Below, one piece after another: positions 1 to 7,551 of a stretch of 64,000 nucleotides of DNA. The DNA comes from Lactococcus allomyrinae (lineage in GTDB: Bacteria > Bacillota > Bacilli > Lactobacillales > Streptococcaceae): the NCBI RefSeq assembly GCF_003627095.1, contig NZ_CP032627.1, positions 1,674,001 to 1,738,000 on the forward strand. The letters are read 5' to 3'. Within the stretch, counting starts at the first letter, position 1, and every line of letters begins with the position of its first letter. Below the pieces are notes generated by a model. It saw only the letters and a list, made by a program, of their open reading frames with translations, ran no database searches and was not told the DNA's origin. The position numbers and the translations under genes are program-made.

Positions 1-77
1 ATTATAGCACTACCTTTTTATTTTGTCAATAAGTTTAGCATTGGCTATAAATTTATTTTTTTATCTGTCCAGAATAT

Positions 78-100
78 AAAAAAACTGTGGTTAACCACAG
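78..100 (-). terminator. terminator of yhaM
   Basis: Perfect palindrome CTGTGGTTAACCACAG (85-100), followed on the minus strand by a run of seven T. It begins one base beyond the yhaM stop codon and ends the rsgA-to-yhaM cluster. Confidence 0.8.
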
Positions 101-101
101 C

Positions 102-1046
102 TTAATCTATTTTTGGTTTATAGAAATTACGATTATCAAGCGCCCAAACACGCTGACTAAATTGCCCTGGTTCTAGGTTAGCTGTCGCCGTCTCCATCAT
201 CATCATGCTTGCATCCATCATATCAATCTGATGAATCATTTCAGCTTCCATGATTTGCGGACGAATCGGACTGCCGTATTCTAGTTCGCCGTGATGACTG
301 AGCAGGCAATGGCGAAGCAAAAGTAAATCTTCTTTTTCATCCCCAATTCCTAGTTCAAGCGCTGCCTTACTTACCTCTTCATCTATCAAGACAATATGTC
401 CAAGAAGATTTCCTCGAAGAGTGTAACTTGTATTTTCAAATCCTGTAAATTCAAGACATTTCGCCATGTCGTGCAACAAGACACCCGCAAACATAAGCGA
501 AGAGTTTAGTTGTGGATAAACTTCACAGATTTTTTCTGCCAATTGGAGCATTGTCGTTGTGTGATAGGCAAGTCCGCCTTCAAAGGCATGATGATTTGTT
601 TTTGCCGCTGGAAACTCATAAAATTCTTTATCAAACTTCTTTAGAATACTTCGAACAATTCGATTCCATGTACCATTTTCAATCTTGAAAACAATGGATT
701 GAACGTATTCACGTAAATCAGCTTCATTGACTGGTGATTTTTCGCGGTAATCCTTGGAATTATTTGGCTCGCTGTCTGTCGCTAAGCGCAATTGAATCTT
801 ATTAACCTGTGGCATTCCATTATAAAGCTCTTTGAGCGCCTTCATGTGAACAACTTTCCCTGCTCGGAACTGTTCTACTGCTTTGTTGTTAGCATCCCAG
901 ATATTACCAGAGATTGTTCCTGTACGGTCTTGGAAGCTGATAGCCAGATAATCTTTACCCGCCCTTGTTTGCCTGAGTTCGACGGATTTGATGAGGTAAA
1001 AGCCTTCAAAAAATTCGCCTAACTCTAAGTTTTTGATGAGAACCAT
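102..1046 (-). CDS. yhaM: 3'-5' exoribonuclease YhaM (Cbf1)
   Basis: Cytoplasmic 3'-5' exoribonuclease of the YhaM/Cbf1 family, which trims RNA 3' ends in Firmicutes. The 314 residues match the family length. The N-terminal part (about 10-90) reads as an OB-fold nucleic-acid binding domain. The C-terminal part is an HD hydrolase domain with an HH pair at 152-153, a further His near 162, and the metal-binding HD pair at 192-193 in LLHDMAKCLEF. AAAGGA lies at ribosome-binding distance before the ATG. It is the last gene after rsgA, rpe and rmuC, an order also known in streptococci, but a 182-bp gap with its own promoter-like AT-rich text separates it from rmuC. Function is by family; no active-site residue looks missing. 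Confidence 0.93.
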   Translation of the reverse strand: MVLIKNLELGEFFEGFYLIKSVELRQTRAGKDYLAISFQDRTGTISGNIWDANNKAVEQFRAGKVVHMKALKELYNGMPQVNKIQLRLATDSEPNNSKDYREKSPVNEADLREYVQSIVFKIENGTWNRIVRSILKKFDKEFYEFPAAKTNHHAFEGGLAYHTTTMLQLAEKICEVYPQLNSSLMFAGVLLHDMAKCLEFTGFENTSYTLRGNLLGHIVLIDEEVSKAALELGIGDEKEDLLLLRHCLLSHHGELEYGSPIRPQIMEAEMIHQIDMMDASMMMMETATANLEPGQFSQRVWALDNRNFYKPKID

Positions 1047-1077
1047 GATATTTCCTTTCTTATATGAAAGTATACTA

Positions 1078-1127
1078 TGCTGAATTAACTAATAAAATGT
1101 ATTATTTTAAAGTTAGTCTATATATAG
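1078..1127 (-). repeat. palindromic TAGACTAACTTTAAAA repeat upstream of yhaM
   Basis: On the minus strand TAGACTAACTTTAAAAT is followed a few bases later by ATTTTATTAGTTAATT, giving an imperfect inverted repeat of about 45 bp. Nearly the same text occurs at 61704-61755, and a larger version with related ends at 24708-24898. The rest of the 1047-1228 gap holds AT-rich leader sequence for yhaM and a small hairpin around 1165-1200. Confidence 0.6.
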
Positions 1128-1228
1128 CTAAGCCGTTGTAAAAAACGTCAATGTTTTATATTCTGAGACGAAATGCGCATTACGTTAATGCACGTGGCAT
1201 TTTCCCAGCCATAGAATTAGCTATGCGG

Positions 1229-2542
1229 TTAGTCTTCCAAGTCTAGCAACTTACTACTGACACTATCTGGAGCTGCGTCAATACTCTTCAATTTTCTTTG
1301 CATCACATTAGTACGAGTTGTAATAAGCTTTGTGATTTCCGATTCAGATTCTTGCAATTTCTTTTGTACTTTTTCAAGTTGACCGCCAAATTTGTCAAAC
1401 TCGGTGCGAATACTTCCAAGAAGTTCATAGACTTCTGATGATTTTTGCTCAATTTGTAACGTTTTAAATCCCATTTGCAAGCTATTTAGCACGGCCGTCA
1501 TTGTTGTTGGACCTGTGATATTGACCTTGTAGTCTCGACTGATTTGTTCATAGAGTTCAGGATTATTGACGACTTCCATGAATAATCCTTCTGTTGGCAA
1601 GAACATCATTGCAAAATCTGTCGTTTTCGGCGGAACGATGTACTTTTCACTAATTGACTTAGCTTGCGATTTTACTGCATTAAATAAGGCTTTTCGTGTT
1701 TTTTCAATTTCTGCTGTGTCATTGGATTCTAGCGCTGTCTGCAGGCGTTGATAATCCTCCATTGGGAATTTTGAGTCAATCGGCAAAAGCAACTCCGAAT
1801 CAGCAATTTTCCCAGGCAAAATTAGCGCATAATCTACTGCGTTGCCGCCTTGGATATTGACTTGTTCACGATATTGACTCGCTGTGAACATCTGCTCCAA
1901 AATCCGTCCGAGCTGGATTTCGCCAACAATACCCCGCGTTTTGACCCCCGTCATGACTTTTTGTAAGCTGTCCACATCACTGGCAAGACTCCGCATTTCT
2001 CCAAGCCCTTCCTCAACATTTTTTAAATGCAAGGTCACTTGCTCAAAGCTTTGTGAAATTCTGCGATTGAGTGTTTCCTGAAGTTTTTCATCAACCGTTT
2101 CTTGAATTTGACTCAAGCGCTTATCGTTAGACTCTTGTAAATCTTTGAACTTTTGGTCAAAACGTTCTGTAATACTTTCTGTCAGTACTGACAAGGTACT
2201 CACTGTTCTGTCAGTAGATTCTGTCAGACTTGATGAAATTTTCTCCAGCTTTTGCTCATTTGAACTCTGCAAATCTTTGAACTGATGGTCAAATTTTGTG
2301 TTAATATTTTCTGTCAGTACTGACAGATTACTGTTCACACTATTACTCACTGTCTGTAAGTTTGCTGACAATTCTTGGCGATTTTGTCCAAGCTGTTGAT
2401 TAACATCCGATCGCATTTCCGAGAGATTTTGCTGAATATAATTGAGCTGATTGCTTGTTTTGTTATTGTCTGTTTTTTTAAAGAAGTTAGCAACTGCAAG
2501 TAAAATCAGAACAATCAGTAAAATGATAATGATAATCTCCAC
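1229..2542 (-). CDS. rmuC: RmuC family protein
   Basis: Predicted membrane-anchored member of the RmuC family, associated with limiting DNA rearrangements at inverted repeats. An N-terminal hydrophobic helix (residues 3-20) is followed by a long Gln/Asn/Ser-rich coiled coil (about 30-200) and the conserved RmuC nuclease-like domain (about 195-415). The start is GTG, chosen because AAGGAG lies five bases upstream; this gives MEIIIIILL. The coiled coil contains a near-duplicate of about 27 residues (73-99 and 117-143, both beginning LSVLTE). Each copy's first codons carry the CTGTCAGTA word common in this window. The gene follows rpe by 9 bp and is probably co-transcribed. Confidence 0.9.
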   Translation of the reverse strand: MEIIIIILLIVLILLAVANFFKKTDNNKTSNQLNYIQQNLSEMRSDVNQQLGQNRQELSANLQTVSNSVNSNLSVLTENINTKFDHQFKDLQSSNEQKLEKISSSLTESTDRTVSTLSVLTESITERFDQKFKDLQESNDKRLSQIQETVDEKLQETLNRRISQSFEQVTLHLKNVEEGLGEMRSLASDVDSLQKVMTGVKTRGIVGEIQLGRILEQMFTASQYREQVNIQGGNAVDYALILPGKIADSELLLPIDSKFPMEDYQRLQTALESNDTAEIEKTRKALFNAVKSQAKSISEKYIVPPKTTDFAMMFLPTEGLFMEVVNNPELYEQISRDYKVNITGPTTMTAVLNSLQMGFKTLQIEQKSSEVYELLGSIRTEFDKFGGQLEKVQKKLQESESEITKLITTRTNVMQRKLKSIDAAPDSVSSKLLDLED

Positions 2543-2551
2543 ATTTTCTCC

Positions 2552-3220
2552 TTAAATCTTTGTCATTAATCTTTCCTTTAATTTGGCAATATTTTCCTCA
2601 ACATTACCATTAAAGACATAAGAACCAGCGACAAATACGTTAGCACCCGCATTTTTAGCTTGTTCAATCGTTTTATCTGTGATGCCGCCATCTACTTCGA
2701 TTTCAAAATTTAGATTTTTTTCTTTACGAATCTGACTGAGTTCACGCACTTTATCCATCATTTCAGGGATAAATTTTTGTCCACCAAATCCTGGATTAAC
2801 TGTCATGACGAGTACCATGTCAACCATTGATAATACTGGTTTTATTGTTTCTACTGATGTACCGGGATTGATGACCACTGACGCTTGCATCCCAGCTGCT
2901 TTAATTTTTTGCAGTGCACCATGAATGTGGTGAGTCGCTTCAACATGAATACTCATGCTATCCGCACCTGCTACTGCAAACTCCTCAACATATGTCTCAG
3001 GATTTTCGACCATCATGTGAACATCTAAAAATAAATCAGTTTGTGGACGTAAAGCTGCTACAACTCCTGAACCAAACGTCAGATTATCCACAAAATGTCC
3101 ATCCATCACATCAATATGAACAACTTCCGCACCTGCTGCCTCAATACGTTTAACATCTCGAACAAAATATCCAAAATCTGCTGACAAAATTGATGGTGCA
3201 ATTTTATTTTTAAAATTCAT
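2552..3220 (-). CDS. rpe: ribulose-phosphate 3-epimerase
   Basis: Interconverts ribulose 5-phosphate and xylulose 5-phosphate in the pentose phosphate pathway. The TIM-barrel signatures are all present: IAPSILSADF at the N-terminus, HIDVMDGHFV, HMMVENP, VNPGFGGQKF and EVDGGI, covering the catalytic Asp residues and the metal-binding His residues. Two ATG codons three codons apart are possible (3229 or 3220). I prefer 3220 because the resulting MNFKNKIAPS matches the usual family N-terminus; the ribosome-binding text AAGGAAA does not decide it. The start overlaps the end of the upstream membrane-protein gene, so translation is probably coupled. Confidence 0.93.
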   Translation of the reverse strand: MNFKNKIAPSILSADFGYFVRDVKRIEAAGAEVVHIDVMDGHFVDNLTFGSGVVAALRPQTDLFLDVHMMVENPETYVEEFAVAGADSMSIHVEATHHIHGALQKIKAAGMQASVVINPGTSVETIKPVLSMVDMVLVMTVNPGFGGQKFIPEMMDKVRELSQIRKEKNLNFEIEVDGGITDKTIEQAKNAGANVFVAGSYVFNGNVEENIAKLKERLMTKI

Positions 3221-3500
3221 TTCTATCATTTTCCTTATTTTCTTCTAAGTTTTCCTTGAGCCATTTGTCATGCGCTGTTTCTTCCTGAATAATGGTAGAA
3301 GCAGAACCTGACTCCCGAGGCTTTGTCACAGCGGTTAAAGAGCGCACACCAAACCAGATTGCAAAACAAATCCCAAGTAATGTCAAAATAAGCATCATCA
3401 TGTATCCTGTTCCACTTCTCAAAAACAAAGTGGCAACAATCTGTGCGACAACAGCTATACCCAAGAAAAAAATGGCTATCTTTTTTGATTTTTCTTTCAC
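3210..3500 (-). CDS. small membrane protein, two transmembrane helices
   Basis: Unrecognised 96-residue protein. After a Lys-rich start it has two hydrophobic helices (about 8-26 and 33-55, the second containing MMMLILTLLGICFAIWFGV) and a polar, acidic tail rich in Glu, Asn and Lys that should face the cytoplasm. It overlaps the upstream 72-residue gene by 4 bp and the start of rpe by 11-20 bp, so it is almost certainly translated from the rsgA-rpe mRNA. In several streptococci other genes occupy this position. No function is proposed. Confidence 0.72.
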   Translation of the reverse strand: MKEKSKKIAIFFLGIAVVAQIVATLFLRSGTGYMMMLILTLLGICFAIWFGVRSLTAVTKPRESGSASTIIQEETAHDKWLKENLEENKENDRNEF

Positions 3501-3715
3501 TTTTTCTTCTTTCCAATCCCAAAAAATGCCCGATTAATCCAATAAACTGTAGCTATTGAGAATGCTAAAAGAACAACCATCACGATGATTCTAATCCCCA
3601 TACTCATCTGATTTCTAAACAAAATGGCTACTACCCATACCAAAATTAGGAAAATGAGCACGCCTTGTCTAAACCAAATGTTATCTTTAAACTTGTTTTT
3701 TCCGTCTTTTTGCAT
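3497..3715 (-). CDS. small membrane protein, two transmembrane helices
   Basis: Unrecognised 72-residue protein with two predicted helices (about 16-33 and 40-61) flanked by Lys-rich ends: it opens [12 protein letters not shown] and closes in four lysines. Its start lies inside the last codons of rsgA (29-bp overlap) and its end overlaps the next gene by 4 bp, which marks it as an operon member rather than a chance reading frame. With the 96-residue gene it forms a pair of tiny integral membrane proteins between a ribosome-assembly GTPase and a sugar-phosphate epimerase. The functional link is unknown. Confidence 0.7.
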   Translation of the reverse strand: MQKDGKNKFKDNIWFRQGVLIFLILVWVVAILFRNQMSMGIRIIVMVVLLAFSIATVYWINRAFFGIGKKKK

Positions 3716-4568
3716 AAGTTTCCCTCGTTTTATTGATTTCGTTTAATAATTGCAAATAATTTTCATATCGACTTTTTAAAATCTCTTGATGTTCCAATGC
3801 TTCTTTTACGGCACACTCTGGCTCGTGTGTATGTGTGCATTCTCGAAATTTACAATTGTGACTTATTCTCAAAATCTCTGGAAACGCAGCATTCAAATCT
3901 GGTTGGTTGTCCACCTCGTAATCAAGGCTTGAAAACCCTGGTGTATCAGCAATCAAGCCGTTTGCAACTTCAAAAAACTCAACATGTCGTGTTGTGTGTC
4001 GTCCACGCCCAAGTTTCTCTGAGGTTTCACCTGTTGCAAGCTCCATTTCTGGTGCAATCTTGTTAAGTAAAGTTGTCTTACCAGCACCCGTCTGTCCCAT
4101 AAAAACAGTCACTTTGTCATGAAGGACTTTAACCAAATACTCTGCATCAAAGAATATCTCATAGCCAATCCCCTCATAATTTGTCCTAAATTTTTCATAT
4201 TCTGATTGCTCTGTGATTAAATCTAACTTTGAAATATAAATAAGAGGGTGTATATTTTTGTGTTCTAAAAAAACTAAAAAGCGGTCCAACAAGTTCAGAC
4301 TAAAGTCAGGATTGACTGTTGACATAATAACTACTGCTTGGTCAATATTTGCAATTGACGGACGAACCAGACTATTTTTTCGTTCATGTATATTAAGGAT
4401 ATAACCTTCCGAATTTTTCTCAGCAGAAAAATCCACAAAATCTCCAACGACAGGTTTCATTCCTTTTTTACGAAAGTTTCCTCGTGCACGTGTTTGATAA
4501 ACCTTATCTCCCACCGCAACATCGTAAAAACCTGCTAAAGATTTGACAATACGTCCATTTTTTATCAT
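3687..4568 (-). CDS. rsgA: ribosome small subunit-dependent GTPase RsgA
   Basis: Circularly permuted GTPase that acts late in 30S subunit maturation. Seen in order: an N-terminal OB-fold (1-70), SKLDL in the place of the NKxD motif (G4), the P-loop GQTGAGKTT (G1), DTPGFSS (G3), and the C-terminal zinc finger with ligands in [15 protein letters not shown]. The length of 293 residues is normal. No ribosome-binding site precedes the ATG. Instead an extended -10 box (TGTTATAAT, TATAAT at 4580-4575) ends 6 nt before it, so the mRNA is probably leaderless. It opens the cluster that runs on through rpe and rmuC. Confidence 0.95.
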   Translation of the reverse strand: MIKNGRIVKSLAGFYDVAVGDKVYQTRARGNFRKKGMKPVVGDFVDFSAEKNSEGYILNIHERKNSLVRPSIANIDQAVVIMSTVNPDFSLNLLDRFLVFLEHKNIHPLIYISKLDLITEQSEYEKFRTNYEGIGYEIFFDAEYLVKVLHDKVTVFMGQTGAGKTTLLNKIAPEMELATGETSEKLGRGRHTTRHVEFFEVANGLIADTPGFSSLDYEVDNQPDLNAAFPEILRISHNCKFRECTHTHEPECAVKEALEHQEILKSRYENYLQLLNEINKTRETYAKRRKKQV

Positions 4569-4574
4569 ATTCTC

Positions 4575-4583
4575 ATTATAACA
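4575..4583 (-). promoter_or_regulatory. extended -10 of rsgA, leaderless start
   Basis: TGTTATAAT on the minus strand, with TATAAT at 4580-4575 and only six bases before the rsgA ATG at 4568. Transcription would begin at or within a base of the A of ATG. The upstream terminator's T-run abuts this box. Confidence 0.65.
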
Positions 4584-4609
4584 AAAAAAGGCTTAACTGT
4601 AAGCCTTTT
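4583..4609 (-). terminator. terminator upstream of rsgA
   Basis: Stem AAAAGGCTT / AAGCCTTTT with a six-base loop, followed on the minus strand by seven T. It lies between the 3D-domain gene and rsgA and should end transcription of the former. It directly abuts the rsgA -10 box. Confidence 0.75.
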
Positions 4610-4634
4610 ATTATTTTTTAGTCTGTAATACCAT

Positions 4635-4766
4635 TTTATCAAAACAAGTGCGTGCTAATACTCCGACCTCTTAGGTCAGAGATAAAGCAGCACTAAGCTT
4701 TGAATTTCGTCCGACTAAATTCAGTGGTGAGTTGAAATTCCCACTGAATAAGTCTTGACTTCATTT
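4635..4766 (+). repeat. dispersed element R1, copy 1 (TATCAAAACAAGTG...CTTGACTTCATT)
   Basis: About 130 bp beginning TATCAAAACAAGTGCGTGCT and ending GAATAAGTCTTGACTTCATT. The same ends and much of the interior recur at 23273-23362, 30040-30362, 36281-36450 and 44130-44420, always in this orientation. The interior has a short palindrome, CGACCTCTTAGGTCAG. No reading frame of interest. Confidence 0.8.
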
Positions 4767-4804
4767 CTAGAGATGAATTAATGAATTTTTGATTCTTACC
4801 AAAA

Positions 4805-5860
4805 TCAGCTCAAGACTGTAATTTGAAGATTTTGACGTCCCCATGCAATTGCTTGAGCATTTGTTGGGAAATGAACATCAATAATATTTCCTACAATAGC
4901 TCCACCTGTATCTCCTGCAATTGCAACTCCGTAGCCAGGAACCTCTACCATTGAACCCAACGGAATAACACTTGGGTCAACGGCAATACACATTGGGTTC
5001 TTACTCAAGTCAATTCCCATTGCTGTAATTCCATTTAGAGCATAAGCTGTCGCTTGAACATTTATTGTGCGACCTGAGCTTGTCGGTGGGATAACCGGTT
5101 TTGGAGGGTTTGAGTTTGAACCTGAATTTGATGTGTTATTTGTTGAACTAGAAGACACACTCGTTTGCGTTTGAGCTTGCTGTGCTTCAGCTATAGATTT
5201 TGCTAGAGCTTCATCATGAGCTTTTTGTTCAGCTGCTGCTTTTGCTTGCATTGTACTCAATAATTTTTGATTTGATGCAATTTTATCTTTCAATGTCGAG
5301 ATATCGCCTTGCAAATCTGTCACTTGTTCTTGATAATTTTTCTGATCTTGAACTAATTTTACTTGAGTTGCTTCCAAACTTGTTTTCATACTTCTTAGAG
5401 TATTCTCTTTTTCAACCAAAGCTTTTGCCTGGTTGGATTCTGCTGTCATTACGGCATTCAAGCTTGTTAGACGCATAACCATATCTGAGAGATTTTTTGA
5501 TGATGCAATCACATCAATCACTGACATCGTCATCCCACCATTGGATTGCATCGCACGCATTTGATGAGCAATCACTTCTTTTAGGCTTGCTACATCATCT
5601 TGTGTTTGGGCAATTCCAGATTGCAAATCGTCAATCTTACCTTGAGTTTGCTGAACTTTTTGTTGTGATGACTGAGCTTTACTGTAAAGGTCATTTACTT
5701 GTGTAAGCTCTGCATTTAGCTGAGTTTGGAATGTTTGAATTTGCTGATTCACTTCATTTTGAGTGCTATCAGCTCCTACAGGAAGTCCTGATGAGACCAT
5801 CAGCAACACACCTGCAAATACTCCAACTTGCTTTACTTTTTTAGAAATTAGCTTCTTCAT
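4805..5860 (-). CDS. secreted coiled-coil protein with 3D domain (cell-wall associated)
   Basis: Exported protein, probably cell-wall active. A Lys-rich signal peptide (1-30) with a cleavable look (VGADS) leads into a long Gln/Ser/Thr-rich coiled coil (about 33-215) resembling the N-terminal part of PcsB/CwlO-type proteins. A Ser/Asn low-complexity linker (about 230-262) follows, then a C-terminal 3D domain (265-351). The three aspartates that name this fold are at about D295 (VDPSVIPLG), D317 (AGDTGG) and D328 (NIIDV). Related 3D-domain proteins are peptidoglycan lytic enzymes or resuscitation-type factors. Substrate is inferred. It stands alone, followed by a repeat and a terminator. Confidence 0.85.
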   Translation of the reverse strand: MKKLISKKVKQVGVFAGVLLMVSSGLPVGADSTQNEVNQQIQTFQTQLNAELTQVNDLYSKAQSSQQKVQQTQGKIDDLQSGIAQTQDDVASLKEVIAHQMRAMQSNGGMTMSVIDVIASSKNLSDMVMRLTSLNAVMTAESNQAKALVEKENTLRSMKTSLEATQVKLVQDQKNYQEQVTDLQGDISTLKDKIASNQKLLSTMQAKAAAEQKAHDEALAKSIAEAQQAQTQTSVSSSSTNNTSNSGSNSNPPKPVIPPTSSGRTINVQATAYALNGITAMGIDLSKNPMCIAVDPSVIPLGSMVEVPGYGVAIAGDTGGAIVGNIIDVHFPTNAQAIAWGRQNLQITVLS

Positions 5861-6018
5861 ACTTCATCTATTCTAACACATCACCGCCCGTTTTTTATTT
5901 CATAATCATTACAAATGTTAATTAAACAAATCAGAAGATACAGAAACATACTTTTTAGGAAGCGTTCTTTCTTTTTGTAAGCAAATTTTCATTAATATTT
6001 TTGTTTAAATTTAGAAAA

Positions 6019-6050
6019 TAATTACTGACAAAATTTGGTCAGTAATTATT
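6019..6050 (-). terminator. terminator at the end of the MFS gene
   Basis: Stem AATTACTGAC / GTCAGTAATT overlapping the stop codon at 6039, with T-rich sequence on either side. The arms contain the TACTGAC half of the word common in this window. Confidence 0.6.
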
Positions 6051-7310
6051 TTTTTCTGTCAGTAACTTTATTCTTTTTTGTAAATTTTTATCATATTGTC
6101 TAGTTAGCGGAAAGAGTAGAAGTAGACTTCCACAGATAATTCCTCCGCTACCGCTGATTAACAATACTTTTTCAACACCGATTCCTTCTGCCAGTGGTCC
6201 TGCAAATATTAAGCCTACTGGTCCCGCAAGGCTTGTCAGCGCATTTATCATCCCCATCACTCGTCCCAAATACTCTGCCTCAAAGCTTTGTTGTATCATT
6301 GCCATCTGTAGAGAACTAAAAAATGGAGTTGCAATCCCAGCAATAGCATTAAGGACTACAAAAATATAAAAACCTGTCCGATTAGCTGGTAAAAGTCCTC
6401 CAAGTCCTATCACTACTCCGATAAGTATTAGCGAGATAATCATTGGCAATATTCTGTTTTTGTTTTTTCCGAATATTCCTATGAACAAACCTCCTAGAAG
6501 CATGAAACTTGAATAAACTACTTCAATCACACCCGCATCTCCAATCGTTCCACCAAAATATTGGATTGTGATTAGAGGATACATACTCATTCCTGGCATA
6601 AAAAGCAGCATGAATAAAGCACCTATTAAGGCTATCCACCACATTCCACGATTTGAATGAAGCTGTGTAAATCCTTCTTTAGTATCTTTCCAAAGACTAA
6701 CTTTCTCTCCTGTTGAAGAGACAGTAGGCAACTTCACTAATAGCAACAAACCTGCACCAATAACAAAACCAATGACATCAGTTAAGATTAACCATTGCAT
6801 TGAAACAATAGAGTACAGAAATGCCCCTAGTGCTGGTGATACAATGAAAATGAGTGATTGCATCATGCCAAATTGACCATTCACACGAGTCAATTCATCT
6901 GTTGGAACCATTGTCGGCATCACCGATTGCACAGTTGGCATCTGAAAAGTCTGTGCTAATGCCCGCATAGTAATCACAATGAAAACGAGAACAATAGGAA
7001 ATTCTCCACGGATTAGCGCTACTGCAGAAAGTATAATAGCAAGAAAAGCAACAACAGCATCTGAACTAATCAGCACTGTTTTTTTACTCCATTTATCAAT
7101 TAATGGTCCAACAAAAGGACTGAAGATAACCATTGGTACCATGCCAGCAATTGTCGCAAAACTCAAAATCGAAGCTGATCCTGTTCGCTCTGCAAGATAC
7201 CAAATAATTGCATACTGCACAACCATTGATGTGATGCCAGAGAGCAATTGACCCGATAGGAATAAATAAAAGTTCCGTCGCCAATGCGGTGGAGCTTGAG
7301 TGTTTATCAT
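6039..7310 (-). CDS. MFS transporter, drug-efflux (DHA3/MefA-like) type
   Basis: Integral membrane exporter of the major facilitator superfamily. The 423 residues hold about 12 hydrophobic segments, with the loop motif after TM2 visible as GPLIDKWSKK. The layout (MFS_3 type: N-terminal RRNFYLFLSGQLLSGITSMVVQYAI) resembles macrolide-efflux and related DHA3 proteins; the substrate cannot be read from sequence. AGGAG lies about ten bases before the ATG. It is monocistronic, preceded by a 240-bp gap after the pheT end and followed by a hairpin terminator. No regulator is adjacent. Confidence 0.85.
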   Translation of the reverse strand: MINTQAPPHWRRNFYLFLSGQLLSGITSMVVQYAIIWYLAERTGSASILSFATIAGMVPMVIFSPFVGPLIDKWSKKTVLISSDAVVAFLAIILSAVALIRGEFPIVLVFIVITMRALAQTFQMPTVQSVMPTMVPTDELTRVNGQFGMMQSLIFIVSPALGAFLYSIVSMQWLILTDVIGFVIGAGLLLLVKLPTVSSTGEKVSLWKDTKEGFTQLHSNRGMWWIALIGALFMLLFMPGMSMYPLITIQYFGGTIGDAGVIEVVYSSFMLLGGLFIGIFGKNKNRILPMIISLILIGVVIGLGGLLPANRTGFYIFVVLNAIAGIATPFFSSLQMAMIQQSFEAEYLGRVMGMINALTSLAGPVGLIFAGPLAEGIGVEKVLLISGSGGIICGSLLLLFPLTRQYDKNLQKRIKLLTEKNNY

Positions 7311-7512
7311 AACGTTTATAAATCTCCTGTAAAATTTATCAGAAGAATTTCCTTTCTTTGATTCAGCTTTTATTATATATTCTCAATATGGGATAGAGAT
7401 TACTTTCCTAATAAATCTAACGTTTTTCATAATTATAATAACTGATATCGTTTTCATTATATCAAATTTGCTGACAGACTCAAAATTCGCGCTGGCATTG
7501 TTTTGAGAATAG

Positions 7513-7548
7513 AAAAAGTTACTGACAGGATTTTGTCAGTAACTTTTG
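7513..7548 (-). terminator. terminator of the pheS-pheT operon
   Basis: Stem AAAAGTTACTGACA / TGTCAGTAACTTTTT a few bases beyond the pheT stop, with T-runs on the distal side. Built from an inverted pair of the ACTGACA word. Confidence 0.75.
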
Positions 7549-7551
7549 ATT

